From assembly GCA_020692325.1 (NCBI GenBank), contig JAIMKR010000008.1, positions 86,057 through 128,946 of the forward strand: DNA of 42,890 bases, in the 5' to 3' direction. Of the stretch, positions 6,613-15,892 are shown one piece after another. A model generated the notes under the pieces. The model made no database searches, had not been told where the DNA came from, and worked only from the letters and a program-made list of their open reading frames with translations. The stretch comes from Desulfocurvus sp. GTDB taxonomy: Bacteria; Desulfobacterota; Desulfovibrionia; Desulfovibrionales; Desulfovibrionaceae. Numbering within the stretch: the first letter of the stretch is position 1; each line of letters starts with the position of its first letter. Position numbers and translations under genes: made by a program.

Positions 6613-9600
6613 ATGTCGGCGAAGCCTGAACCAGAAGGCACGGGGACGGCGAATGAATCGCGCGCCTGTTTGGGAGCGTCCAGGTGGCGGCGCCTGGGCG
6701 CTCAGAACGCGTTGTTTCTGGTACTGCTCGCACTTCTGCTTTCGCCCTCCACGGTCCGGGCCCTCACAACGGAAGGCTTCGGCGGCGACCCCGGCCCCCC
6801 TCTAGACAGCGCCGTCCTCGGAGGTGCCGGAGGCGCCAACCCGGCCACATACAATTCCTTCGTCTACACCTACCGCGATAGCGCGCGGAGCACGGTGAGC
6901 AATATCGTTTGGTGGAACGATTGCACCCCGGATTCTGCGGGGGGCTGCTTCCAAACGGCCTGGGACAACTCGGTTTACGGGCGTGAGTTCGACATCGCCA
7001 AGAGCGGGGGCGGGAACTTCAACTTCAACGGGCTCAGGCTCTGCAACTACACCAACGCAAACGGCGGGGATACGTCCAGCGCGCTCAAGGTCTACATTCA
7101 GGGCTACCGCAGCGGAACGAAAGTAAACGAATACGATAGCGGGTCAAAGACCATTGCGGAATGCAACTTCGCCTGGACAACATATACGCCGAGCACTGCT
7201 TGGATGAACATTGACGAGGTGCGGATCGTCCCAGTCACTTCGGGTCAGACCTTGGACCCGTTTATCGACGATGTGGTTTACGATTTTTCAACCGTCACCA
7301 CAGGCTCCGCAAGCAGCATAACCTACATCGGGGCAACGCTGAACGGAACGGTCAATCCTCAGGGAAGCAGCCCCAGCGTTTCATTCAGTTATGGCACGAC
7401 CGCAAGTTACGGCAGCACGGCCACGGCGACGCCGAGCACGGTTTCTGGATCCACCAGTACTTCGGTTTCCGCATCGGTGACGGGCCTTAGCTGTAGCACA
7501 TCCTATCACTACAAAATGACGGAAACGATCAGCGGAGTTGTGTTTAGCGGCGCTGACAAAACCTTTTCCACCACCCTCTGCAACACCGCCCCCACCTTCG
7601 TGGGGGCGACCACGGCCCTCAGCGTGACGCAGAACGCCAGCGCCACGGACATGAAAAGCCTGCTGCACGCGAGCGACAGCGATTCCGGCCAGACGCTGAC
7701 CTGGACCCAGAGCACGGCCCCGGGCCACGGCGCCCTCGTCATCAGCAGCGCCACCGCCGGCTCCGGCAGTGTGGACATCACCCCCGGCGGCACGATCACC
7801 TATACGCCAACCAGCGGCTACACCGGGCCGGACAGCTTCGCCATACAGGTGAGCGACGGCACGGACACCGCCATTCGCACCATAACCGTGGCGGTGAAGA
7901 GCCCTCAAAACATCACCTTCAGCAATCCCGGGACGCAGAATTTCGGCACCACGCCCACGCTCACGGCCACGGCCAGTTCCGGCCTCACGGTGGGCTTCAC
8001 CTCCGCCACCACGGGCGTATGCACCGCCACAACCGGCGGAGCGCTCACCTTCGTCACCGCCGGCACCTGCACCATCAACGCCGATCAGGCGGGCAACGGC
8101 ACATACGCCGCCGCCACGCAGGCGAGCCAAAGCTTCCTGGTCGCCGCCATTGTTCCCGGCGCGCCCACAATTGGCGCGGCTACGGCCGGAGATCAGCAGG
8201 TCGCGGTGGCCTTCACCGCGCCGACCTCCACCGGCGGGGCGGGCATAACCGGTTACACCGCCACGTCCAGCCCCGGCGGCAAGACGGGCACTGGCACGTC
8301 CAGTCCCATCGCCGTCACCGGTCTGACCAACGGCACGGCCTACACCTTCATGGTCACCGCCACCAACTCCGCAGGCACCAGCGCGGCCTCGGCCGCTTCG
8401 GCCAGTGTGACGCCCAAGGCCAGCCAGACCATAACCTTCGCCAACCCCGGCGCCCAGGTTTTCGGCACCTCGTCCACGCTCACGGCCACGGCCAGCTCGC
8501 ATCTCGCGGTGAGCTTCAGCTCGTCCACCACCGGCGTATGCACCGTCGCCACCGCGGGCGCGCTCACCTTCGTCAACACCGGCACCTGCACCATCAACGT
8601 CGATCAGGCCGGCGACAGCGCCTATCTCGCCGCGACCACCGTCACGCAGAGCTTCACCGTGTCCGGTCCGACGGTCGTTGTCGCGCCGGCCACACTCCCC
8701 AGCGCGACGAGCAACACGGCCTACAGCCAAACGCTGACCGCCAGCGGTGCGACCTCGCCTTATTCCTTCACCGTCAGCAGCGGCAGTCTGCCCACGGGGC
8801 TCGCGCTCTCCCCAGCCGGCGTGATTTCCGGCACCCCGACGGTAGAGGGCTCCATCTCCTTCACCGTGACGGCCATGGACAGCAGCGTTTCGCATTTTTC
8901 CGGCAATCGAAGCTACACCCTGGCGGTGGTCCCGCCGCTTCCTGTGGCCAACGCCGTCAGCGCCACCGTGGCGCACAACAGCTCGGGCAACGTCATCGCC
9001 CTCAATATCACCGGCGGCGCGGCCACCAGCGTGGCCGTGGTGCGCGCGGCCGGGCACGGCGCGGCCACGCCCAGCGGCGCTAGCATCACCTACACACCGG
9101 CGAACGGCTATTCCGGCACGGACAGCTTCACCTACACGGCGACCAACGGTGGGGGCACCTCCGCGGCGGCCACGGTCAGCATCACCGTTCAAGCCCAGGC
9201 GCCCGTGGCCGGAGCGGTCAGCGTCACGGTGCTGGCCAACAGCACCGGCAACGCCATCCCCCTTGTCATCACCGGCGGCGCCGCCGCCAGCGTGACCGTG
9301 GCCAGCGCGGCCAGCCACGGCGCGGCCACGGCCAGTGGCGCGCGCATCACCTACACCCCGGCGACCGACTACGCCGGGCCGGACAGCTTCACCTACACCG
9401 CCACCAACACGGGGGGCACCTCGGCCGCAGCCACGGTCAGCATCTCCGTGCAGGCCCGTGCGAATCCCACCCAGGACGCCACAGTGCGGGGCGTCCTCAC
9501 CTCCCAGGCCAACACGGCCAACCGCTTCGCCAAGACGCAGGTCAGCAATTTTCAGACCCATCTGGAGAGCCTGCACGTCCGCCCCCCCTCGGCACAGGGC

Positions 9601-10734
9601 TTTGGCGGGAAATCAAACGATGGAGCGCCGACGGGCGGCAAAACGGCGGGGGGGCGTTTTCCGGCTGGCTCGCCGGACCAATCGGCCGATCCTTCTGGCG
9701 CAGCCTCCGCCCCGGCCGATCAAAACGGCGGCGCGACGTCCAACACGGGTGTCATGGCCCCGTCCGCTTTTGGGGCGGGCGGGCTCCTTGGCAAATGGGA
9801 CTTGACATCCATCCTCACGACCATCGCCAAGAACGCCAAAAGCGGCTCCAACGCATGGCCCTGGAAAAGTCTGAATCTGGACGGCAAGAATGACGACGCC
9901 CTGGGCACGGGCATGTCCGTGTGGACTGGCGGCACCATAACCTTTGGCCACAGCCATGACAGCGACGCGCGCTTCACCACCTCGGGCCTCTCCATGGGCA
10001 CGGACTTCCGTGTCAACGACGCGCTGGTCCTGGGACTCGGCGTGGGGTACGGGCACGAGCACGAAACCATTGGTGACGATGGCACGAAAAACACTGGGGA
10101 TAGCTATGGGGTCATGCTCTATGGCAGCCTTCAACCCCAGGAGGGGTTTTTCCTGGACGGCCTGGTGGGCGTGAACCGTCTGGACTTCGACGCGCATCGT
10201 TATGCCAGCGGCGCGGGCGGTTATGCCCAGTCGCAACGGAAAGGCACGCAATGGATCGGCTCGGTGAACGGCGGCTATGAGTTCAAAACCTCCAACGTGC
10301 TCCTCTCCCCCTATGTCCGGCTCGACCTGGCTGCGACGCATCTCGACCGCAGCGACGAAAGCGGGGCGGGAGTCTACAACCTCGTCTACTTCAAGCAGGA
10401 CCTCTCAAGCACCAAGGCGGCGCTGGGTCTGCGGAGCTCCTACGCGTATGAGCGGGAGAACTTCTCGGCCAAGCCGTTCGTCCGCGTTGAATACCAGCGC
10501 GATTTCTCCAACGGCGGCTTGGCCTCGATGGCCTATGCCGATCAGGTATCCACCGGAGCGAACTATCAGTACAACCTGGGCGTCACCGACAAGAACAATT
10601 TCGTTCTGGGCGGCGGCGCGGACATGCTGTTTCTCGACAGCTGGCAGCTGGGTCTCGACTACCGCTATACGCGCGGCTCCGATACGACGATGCAGACCTT
10701 CGGCGTATTGCTTCGGAAATATTTTACGTTTTGA
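6613..10734 (+). CDS. Large Ig/fibronectin-like repeat autotransporter (type V secreted surface protein)
   Basis: 1373 residues. A signal peptide lies at about 33-50 (hydrophobic ALFLVLLALLLS, likely cleavage after STVRA). A unique N-terminal domain with paired Cys residues spans about 52-230. Then come beta-sandwich modules: a fibronectin-like module (235-320), a cadherin-like Ig module (325-428), two near-duplicate modules with the TCTIN-x-DQAG motif (about 430-512 and 604-685) around a fibronectin type III module (513-602), a putative Ig module (689-775, SLPTGLALSPAGVISGTP), and two tandem cadherin-like modules (775-860 and 863-950, ITYTP-x4-Y-x-G-x-DSFTYTAT). A Gly/Ala/Pro linker leads to a C-terminal beta-barrel (about 1096-1373) ending in Phe (RKYFTF), typical of autotransporters. 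It should display its repeats on the outer membrane. It lies last in the collar operon. Adhesion is a plausible role, not shown. Confidence 0.85.
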   Translation: MSAKPEPEGTGTANESRACLGASRWRRLGAQNALFLVLLALLLSPSTVRALTTEGFGGDPGPPLDSAVLGGAGGANPATYNSFVYTYRDSARSTVSNIVWWNDCTPDSAGGCFQTAWDNSVYGREFDIAKSGGGNFNFNGLRLCNYTNANGGDTSSALKVYIQGYRSGTKVNEYDSGSKTIAECNFAWTTYTPSTAWMNIDEVRIVPVTSGQTLDPFIDDVVYDFSTVTTGSASSITYIGATLNGTVNPQGSSPSVSFSYGTTASYGSTATATPSTVSGSTSTSVSASVTGLSCSTSYHYKMTETISGVVFSGADKTFSTTLCNTAPTFVGATTALSVTQNASATDMKSLLHASDSDSGQTLTWTQSTAPGHGALVISSATAGSGSVDITPGGTITYTPTSGYTGPDSFAIQVSDGTDTAIRTITVAVKSPQNITFSNPGTQNFGTTPTLTATASSGLTVGFTSATTGVCTATTGGALTFVTAGTCTINADQAGNGTYAAATQASQSFLVAAIVPGAPTIGAATAGDQQVAVAFTAPTSTGGAGITGYTATSSPGGKTGTGTSSPIAVTGLTNGTAYTFMVTATNSAGTSAASAASASVTPKASQTITFANPGAQVFGTSSTLTATASSHLAVSFSSSTTGVCTVATAGALTFVNTGTCTINVDQAGDSAYLAATTVTQSFTVSGPTVVVAPATLPSATSNTAYSQTLTASGATSPYSFTVSSGSLPTGLALSPAGVISGTPTVEGSISFTVTAMDSSVSHFSGNRSYTLAVVPPLPVANAVSATVAHNSSGNVIALNITGGAATSVAVVRAAGHGAATPSGASITYTPANGYSGTDSFTYTATNGGGTSAAATVSITVQAQAPVAGAVSVTVLANSTGNAIPLVITGGAAASVTVASAASHGAATASGARITYTPATDYAGPDSFTYTATNTGGTSAAATVSISVQARANPTQDATVRGVLTSQANTANRFAKTQVSNFQTHLESLHVRPPSAQGFGGKSNDGAPTGGKTAGGRFPAGSPDQSADPSGAASAPADQNGGATSNTGVMAPSAFGAGGLLGKWDLTSILTTIAKNAKSGSNAWPWKSLNLDGKNDDALGTGMSVWTGGTITFGHSHDSDARFTTSGLSMGTDFRVNDALVLGLGVGYGHEHETIGDDGTKNTGDSYGVMLYGSLQPQEGFFLDGLVGVNRLDFDAHRYASGAGGYAQSQRKGTQWIGSVNGGYEFKTSNVLLSPYVRLDLAATHLDRSDESGAGVYNLVYFKQDLSSTKAALGLRSSYAYERENFSAKPFVRVEYQRDFSNGGLASMAYADQVSTGANYQYNLGVTDKNNFVLGGGADMLFLDSWQLGLDYRYTRGSDTTMQTFGVLLRKYFTF

Positions 10735-11268
10735 GGGTGAATGCGTTCGGAAATGTCCGCACCGCATTTCCGCCCGGAGCCGGAGCAAGCCAGGGCACCC
10801 TGGCGGTGCGCACGACGCCGTCGATTTGCAATGCCCTCCCATGAAGTTTGAAGCGGCCCGCTTCCGGCCAGTGGAAGCGAACCGTCCTCTCCGATTGGTG
10901 TTGCCTTTGGCGCATCAGGCGGTTCCGGTCCTGTTCCCCCCACGCCTGCCTAGCCTAACCGCGCAACCTCCACTTGATTTTTTTCGTTTTGGAAGGAGGG
11001 CGGCGAATGAAGAAAATCGGAGCGGGGAAGAGCTCCCTGCTCTGATCTCGTTTCGCTGGTGTGCTGGACAGTGCCTTTTGGCGGGGGGGCATGGGGCGGC
11101 TCCCCCTGGGTGGGAACTCAGGGCATTCGGCGATGCTGGCGGGGGCTGGTTGATGAATGTCAGGAATGCGTGATCGACAGAATGGCGCACGGCCTCTGAC
11201 CGCGAGGGTGCGGGCTCGCGCGCGCTTTGACGGCGTGGTGGCGGAGACGCCTTCCGTCGGGCGGGACG
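10735..11268. other. Intergenic region after the autotransporter gene
   Basis: About 530 bases without a gene I can support. A hairpin CGGAAATG/CATTTCCG (10748-10772) may end the autotransporter transcript but has no T-tract. A 12-codon frame with a good ribosome site starts at about 11007 but ends at once. The rest looks like non-coding or decayed GC-rich sequence. Confidence 0.5.
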
Positions 11269-11910
11269 CTAGAGTTCCGGAGGGGGAAGTCGGGGCGAGA
11301 GTCCGCGGGCGATGAGCAGCACGACGGCGAGCAGATCCTGCTCCAGATGTTCCGGCTCGCCGAGCGTCTGGTCGTCCTGAATGGTCCGGGCGATGCTGCG
11401 GGGGTCGAGGAAGGGGGGCGTGGCGCACAGCAGCAGCTCGGCCACGCGTTCGGGGGGGCAGGGGGCGAACTCGCCCCGGGCGATGCCTTCCCGGATGAGG
11501 TCGGCGATGAAAGCGGCCATGCGGCGCATATGCGCGCGCATCACGGGCCAGTTCTGGGTTATTGCTGCGGAGACCATGTCGTACACGCCGCGATTGGAGA
11601 GAAATTCCGACCGGATGTAGCGATGGCAGGCGGCGAGGTAACGCTGGAGGTTTTCGGTGACGCTGACGTTCGGGTCGAGGCTCTCGTGCCAGCGCGCCTC
11701 GAAATCCATGATGAGGCTGTCGCAGATGAAGCCGTTGATTTCGAGCTTGGATCGGAAGAAGCGGTAGATGTTGGCTGTGCTCATGCCCAGGCGCGCGGCG
11801 ACGTCGGCGAGGGTTGTTTTGGAATAGCCGACCTCGCGGAAGAGTTCTTCGGCGACGGTGGCGATGGCCTGTCTGGTGGCGGCTGCGTCTGTGGTTTTTG
11901 GGCGGGGCAT
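11269..11910 (-). CDS. TetR/AcrR-family transcriptional regulator
   Basis: 213 residues from ATG 11910, which has AAGGA 5 bases upstream; the frame runs on upstream without a better start. Residues about 13-58 form the TetR DNA-binding domain: the helix-turn-helix TLADVAARLGMSTANIYRFF with the usual IYRFFxSK end. The remaining all-helical part (WHESLDPN, YIRSEFLSNRGVYDMV, HMRRMAAFIADLIREGI) is the ligand-binding and dimer domain. Targets are unknown: the gene stands alone, with long non-coding DNA on both sides and no divergent efflux or enzyme gene next to it. Autoregulation is likely by analogy with the family. Confidence 0.88.
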   Translation of the reverse strand: MPRPKTTDAAATRQAIATVAEELFREVGYSKTTLADVAARLGMSTANIYRFFRSKLEINGFICDSLIMDFEARWHESLDPNVSVTENLQRYLAACHRYIRSEFLSNRGVYDMVSAAITQNWPVMRAHMRRMAAFIADLIREGIARGEFAPCPPERVAELLLCATPPFLDPRSIARTIQDDQTLGEPEHLEQDLLAVVLLIARGLSPRLPPPEL

Positions 11911-12479
11911 GGTGATCCTTGGCTTTGGGGGGCCTCGGAGGGCGACCCCGATCTTGTTTGAAACTACTCCAAATCGCGGCGGCCGTCGAGGGGGGAGGAC
12001 GAATGGAGGAAAGTTTGCGCGAATGCGTTCGAAAGAGCGCGGCGGAGTCTTTACAACGGGTTCGGCGTGCTTACTCTTCAAAGCAAGACCGTCCCGGTAC
12101 GCACCGACGGCGGGGCCCTGGAGAAACAGACAACGGAGGGTGAGCCAGAATAGACACGGAGCCTCTCACCACAGAATGGCGGATTGAGCCGCCCCGCGCC
12201 AAACAAAGAGCGCAGTGCGCCGCAAGAGCGGTCCGCAGACCCGGACAAAAGAGGGTCGGGACCCACCCGGGAAATCCGGGAAGCGGCGCACAACCATGTT
12301 GAAATCCCGCCGCCTTCCACCGCCTATCATTTCAAATAAACATCATGTAGTCCCAGTATATTGGGCACACTTCCACAGTCTGGCGCATCTCAATGCGAAA
12401 AATGTGGAGAACATCCTTGACTGCGTCGAGGGCGTGTCTATCTTTCGAGGCACAAGAGATCGCCAAGGAGGTTAGCGCT
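11911..12479. other. Intergenic region between tetR and the hsp20 pair
   Basis: No gene supported. An imperfect palindrome CCCAGTATATTGGG lies near 12353-12366, and a promoter is described at 12417-12444. Open frames here have no credible start or codon pattern. Confidence 0.45.
12417..12444 (+). promoter_or_regulatory. Predicted sigma-70 promoter of the hsp20 pair
   Basis: TTGACT (12417-12422), 16-base spacer, TATCTT (12439-12444), 36 bases before the first hsp20 start. I saw no CIRCE element or clear sigma-32 -10 (CCCCAT type), so heat control is not evident. Confidence 0.5.
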
Positions 12480-12893
12480 ATGGTGCTGGACTTCAACACC
12501 CTTTACACCTTCCCCGGCCGCTTCGACCGCGTGCTGGAGGAATTCTTCAAGCCGCAGATGTCCGACGGACACCGGCTGGCCTATCCCCCGTTGAACCTGA
12601 GCGAGGACGAGACAGCCTATTACGTCCGGTCCGAGCTGCCGGGTCTGCCGCTGGAGGCACTGGAACTGACGTTGACCGACAAGAACCTGATCATCAAGGG
12701 CGAGCGCCCCACGGAGCAGGGCAAGTACTTCCGCCAGGAGCGCCCGGCGGGATTCTTCCAGCGCGTGGTGGCCCTGAACATGCCCGTGGACCGCGACGGG
12801 GTCAAGGCCACGCTCAAGGACGGTGTGCTCACCGTGGTTCTGCCCAAGTGCGAGGAGTGCAAGCCTCGCAAGATCAGCATCGACGTGGCCTGA
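12480..12893 (+). CDS. Small heat-shock protein, Hsp20/alpha-crystallin family (first of pair)
   Basis: 137 residues; ATG 12480 with AAGGAGG 8 bases upstream. ATP-independent holdase that binds unfolding proteins as oligomers in the cytoplasm. The alpha-crystallin domain covers about residues 36-130: SEDETAYYVRSELPGLPLEAL, LIIKGER, and the family hallmark ATLKDGVLTVVLPK. The C-terminal tail is short. It lies 20 bases before the second Hsp20, so the two are almost certainly co-transcribed and may co-assemble. Promoter at 12417. Confidence 0.92.
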   Translation: MVLDFNTLYTFPGRFDRVLEEFFKPQMSDGHRLAYPPLNLSEDETAYYVRSELPGLPLEALELTLTDKNLIIKGERPTEQGKYFRQERPAGFFQRVVALNMPVDRDGVKATLKDGVLTVVLPKCEECKPRKISIDVA

Positions 12894-12913
12894 CCGGGCC
12901 GGGAGGTATCGTC

Positions 12914-13324
12914 ATGACCGAACAGAACATCACACCGGAAACCGCTTCCCGGACCGTCGAAGCCAAGGAGGCCGCGAAGCAGGCCAAGCCCCTGCCGCGT
13001 GTCACCCCGGCCACGGATATTCTGGAGCGTGAGGACGGCTTCCACGTGTTCATGGACATCCCGGGCGTGCGCCGGGAGGACCTGAAGATCGAGATCAACG
13101 AGAACGACTTGCTGGTCTCCGGCCGGGCCGGGCAGGCGGCCTCGGACAAGGAGACTTTTTTGGAGGTTCAGTTCGGACCGGGTGAATACGTCCGCGCCGT
13201 GAATCTTTCCGATTTGATCGACCGCGAGCGCATCAAGGCCACGCTCAAGGACGGCGTGCTGAGCATTCATCTGCCCAAGCTGGAAAAGGCCGCCCCTCGC
13301 CGCATTCCGGTCCAGCCCGCCTGA
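12914..13324 (+). CDS. Small heat-shock protein, Hsp20/alpha-crystallin family (second of pair)
   Basis: 136 residues; ATG 12914 with GGGAGG 7 bases upstream. The N-terminal arm is rich in Ala, Lys and Glu; the alpha-crystallin domain starts near residue 34 (ATDILEREDGFHVFMDIPGV) and holds ATLKDGVLSIHLPK. The conserved A-x-x-x-x-G-V-L motif is shared with its neighbour, but the sequences differ elsewhere, so this is a paralogous pair rather than a recent duplication. It ends in a convergent arrangement with a small minus-strand gene 37 bases away. Confidence 0.92.
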   Translation: MTEQNITPETASRTVEAKEAAKQAKPLPRVTPATDILEREDGFHVFMDIPGVRREDLKIEINENDLLVSGRAGQAASDKETFLEVQFGPGEYVRAVNLSDLIDRERIKATLKDGVLSIHLPKLEKAAPRRIPVQPA

Positions 13325-13361
13325 TTCCCCCCGTCCCATGGCGAAGGCGCGCCTTTCCCGA

Positions 13362-13679
13362 TCAGCCTGAAGCGCCAGCTTTCGCCGTCCGCCGTGAAAG
13401 CCCGCCCGCGTCCTCCCGTTTTTTGGAGAAGGGCGCGGGCGGCGTCGGCGGTGGTGAGGGGTCCTGTCCTCGACCATACCCCGCGGGAGTCTCGGCTGCG
13501 AGCGCGGCGCTCCAGGAATTCGTCTCGGCGTCCGGCGTTTCGGCCGCCGGTTTCGGCGCAGCCTCGTTGCAAGGCTCGGCGGGAAGCGCGGCGGTGGAGA
13601 CATGGAATCCGTAGCGCCGCAAGTCCTCAGCCGAAGGCAGCCTGCCTCTTGCATCTTTGAACACAACAAAACACAGCAT
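13362..13679 (-). CDS. Small hypothetical protein (105 residues)
   Basis: ATG 13679 has GGAGG 6 bases upstream. The N-terminal 28 residues (MLCFVVFKDARGRLPSAEDL, then RRYGFHV) look structured; the rest is rich in Ala, Pro and Glu and probably disordered. Codon third positions are mostly G/C, as in other genes here. The upstream 13680-13930 region is AT-rich and promoter-like. I do not recognise a family and cannot assign a function. Confidence 0.45.
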   Translation of the reverse strand: MLCFVVFKDARGRLPSAEDLRRYGFHVSTAALPAEPCNEAAPKPAAETPDAETNSWSAALAAETPAGYGRGQDPSPPPTPPAPFSKKREDAGGLSRRTAKAGASG

Positions 13680-14030
13680 CGTCATCCTCCAGCAACGCGG
13701 GCCGCAGAAGCAGCCAAACGCGCAATGTTTTTCTCGATATGTAAAGAACGAGATTTGTTGTGTCCAGATAAATCCTAAAAAATATGTATAGAATAGCCTG
13801 TTTGATTTCCTATGTTGCAATTTTTATATTTAAAGTTTTTGTCATAATATACTTATACAGTACTACTGTAGTAATATGGTGGAATTCTTCGATGTAATAA
13901 CCAAATGTTACTGTAGGGCATCATCGCCTGCGGCGACCACAGCGGGTGTGGACATCCGGCGCGGCTGGGCCTAAAGTATTCACAGTCCGGCAGCCTGCCG
14001 GCCCCCATGCTCCTCCTGGAGGTTTTCGTC
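13680..14030. other. AT-rich intergenic region with palindrome
   Basis: A strongly AT-rich block (about 13735-13915) between the small minus-strand gene and the Sel1 gene. TACTAC-T-GTAGTA (13861-13873) is a perfect palindrome close to TATACT/TAATAT-like hexamers, so a divergent promoter with an operator is plausible. No gene seen. Confidence 0.4.
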
Positions 14031-15263
14031 GTGTCGAGACTGGCCTTCCCCTTTGGGCCGTGCAATGGCCAGTGCATTGGCCGTTCCGTGCGGCCGGATA
14101 TGGCGCACACCGCCGCCGCCGCCGCCCTGGTCCTCGCTCTCCTGGCCGTGCCGATTCCCGCCCTGGCCAACAAAACCGCCGCGTCCCAGCCCTCCGTGCT
14201 CGACGCGCCGGCCGAGGCTCCGACCACGGCCAGTCCCCAGTTCCGCGCCCTGTACGCCAAGGCCCAGGCCGGGGACCCCCGCGCCGCCAACGAGGTCGGC
14301 GCGTGTTACGCCGCCGGTCGCGGTGTGGCGAAATCCCCGACCGACGCCGTCCGATGGTGGACGCTGGCCGCCGACAAGGGACTGCCCGCCGCGCAGTTCA
14401 ACCTCGCTCTGGCCTACGAACAGGGCAACGGCGTGCCCCAGAACGCCCAGCACGCCCTCGAATATTACAAACTCGCCGCCGCTCAGGGCATGACGGCCGC
14501 CATGTACAACCTCGCCGGACTCGAGAGCTCCGGCCAGGGCGTGCCCTTCAACTTCGCCGAGGCCGCCCGCTACTACGAGACCGCAGCCAAGAAGGGCCAC
14601 GTGAAGTCCATGTACGCCTTCGCCCTGGCCTGCTCGCGCGGACAGGGCGTCACGCGGGACAACGCCCGCGCCGCCGGCTGGATGCGCAAGGCCGCCGAGG
14701 CCGGCTACCCGCGCGCCCAATACCTGCTGGCCCAAATGTACGCCCAGGGAATCGGCGTCAAAAAAGATATTCCCAAGGCCGCTCACTGGCTGGAGCGCGC
14801 CGCCAAGAATGGCCACGCCCGCGCTCAATACTCCTACGCCCTGCACTGCCAGCTGGGACAGGGCCTGCCCAGGGATCCCGCCGCCGCCGCCCGCTGGTAC
14901 CGCGAGGCGGCCAAGCACAACCACACAGGGGCCATGTGCAACCTGGCCTTGCTGTTGCTCGACGGACGCGGTGTGACGAAGGACCCCGCCGAGGCTCAGC
15001 GCCTTCTCGCCCAGGCCGCCGCCCTGGGCGACCCCAAGGCCGAGTTCAACCTCGGTTTGTTGCTGTGGCAGGGCAAGGACCTGCCCAAAAACGTCCCCGA
15101 CGCCTACTACTGGCTCACCGTGGCTGAAAATCACGGCATCGCGGAAGCCAAGCGACCGCGCGTCGAGGCCGCCGGCGTCCTCTCCCGATCCGACGTTCAG
15201 GGACTGGACGCATGCGCCGCGCAGTTCAAGCCAGCCACTGCCGCCACGGCCCCGGATATCTAA
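14031..15263 (+). CDS. Exported Sel1-repeat (TPR-like) protein
   Basis: 410 residues from GTG 14031 (GGAGG 8 bases upstream); an internal ATG at 14100 is an alternative but has a weak ribosome site and would remove the basic part of the signal. A signal peptide ends near PIPALA. About eight Sel1-like repeats of 36 residues follow, each with the pattern A-x-x-x-L-A-x-x-Y-x-x-G-x-G-V-x-x-D-x-x-x-A-x-x-W-x-x-x-A-A. Such solenoids act as protein-protein interaction scaffolds in the periplasm; the partner is unknown. The gene is followed by a CBS-domain gene 44 bases downstream in the same direction. Confidence 0.88.
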   Translation: MSRLAFPFGPCNGQCIGRSVRPDMAHTAAAAALVLALLAVPIPALANKTAASQPSVLDAPAEAPTTASPQFRALYAKAQAGDPRAANEVGACYAAGRGVAKSPTDAVRWWTLAADKGLPAAQFNLALAYEQGNGVPQNAQHALEYYKLAAAQGMTAAMYNLAGLESSGQGVPFNFAEAARYYETAAKKGHVKSMYAFALACSRGQGVTRDNARAAGWMRKAAEAGYPRAQYLLAQMYAQGIGVKKDIPKAAHWLERAAKNGHARAQYSYALHCQLGQGLPRDPAAAARWYREAAKHNHTGAMCNLALLLLDGRGVTKDPAEAQRLLAQAAALGDPKAEFNLGLLLWQGKDLPKNVPDAYYWLTVAENHGIAEAKRPRVEAAGVLSRSDVQGLDACAAQFKPATAATAPDI

Positions 15264-15307
15264 CGGCGGCTCCCGGCGACCGCGCCGAAAAACACGGAGG
15301 AAGCGTC

Positions 15308-15841
15308 ATGCGCATCGAGCAGATCATGAGGCACAATCCCACCCGCGTGGGCGAATCCGAGCCCGTCTCTCGGCTCATTGAATGGTACGCCAACCCCGCA
15401 GGGCACTCCCGCTACACCTACGTCGTCGATGGCGCGGGCAAGCTCCTCGGCGTCGTCACCATGATGGAGCTCCTCTCCCTTTTCATCGAATCCGAAATCG
15501 TCGATGCCCAGGAACGGGCCTCCATCTCCGACGCCGACGCCCTGCGCCGCATTTCCGCCGCGCTTGAAAGCAAAAAAGACATGCCGGTCTCGCGCATCAT
15601 GCGTCAGGACCTGCCCACCGTCGCCTCCACCGGCCTTTTCCTCGAGGCCCGGCTGCTCCTGCGGCAACGCGCCATCACCGCCCTGCCTGTCGTCGACGAG
15701 TGCGGCGTCCTTGTTGGCGAAATCACCCGCCGGCTCATCGTCAAATTGCTCGACACCATGCTGCGCGATCCCGACCTCTTCACCCTTAAAAAAGACTGCA
15801 AGCGTCTCTTCGACACCTCCAGCGAATTTTTTCTGGGCTGA
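15308..15841 (+). CDS. Tandem CBS-domain protein
   Basis: 177 residues, ATG 15308 with GGAGG 7 bases upstream. Two CBS motifs form one Bateman module: residues about 1-62 (IEQIMRHNPTRVGESEPV, YVVDGAGKLLGVVTMMELL) and about 95-160 (VSRIMRQDLPTVASTGLFLE, ITALPVVDECGVLVGEITRR). CBS pairs bind adenosyl nucleotides and regulate enzymes or transporters; here the module stands alone, so it must act on another protein. It may share a transcript with the Sel1 gene. A composite hairpin element lies downstream. Confidence 0.87.
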   Translation: MRIEQIMRHNPTRVGESEPVSRLIEWYANPAGHSRYTYVVDGAGKLLGVVTMMELLSLFIESEIVDAQERASISDADALRRISAALESKKDMPVSRIMRQDLPTVASTGLFLEARLLLRQRAITALPVVDECGVLVGEITRRLIVKLLDTMLRDPDLFTLKKDCKRLFDTSSEFFLG

Positions 15842-15892
15842 CCACCGCCCAGGCCCGCGCCCGAATGAAATGGCGAGGGAGAAGGCGAGAGA

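Noticed and set aside
11007-11045. Twelve-codon frame MKKIGAGKSSLL with a good ribosome site
   Set aside because: It ends at once in TGA; reading through gives no recognisable protein and there is no SECIS-like hairpin. The P-loop-like GAGKSS is too short to mean anything.
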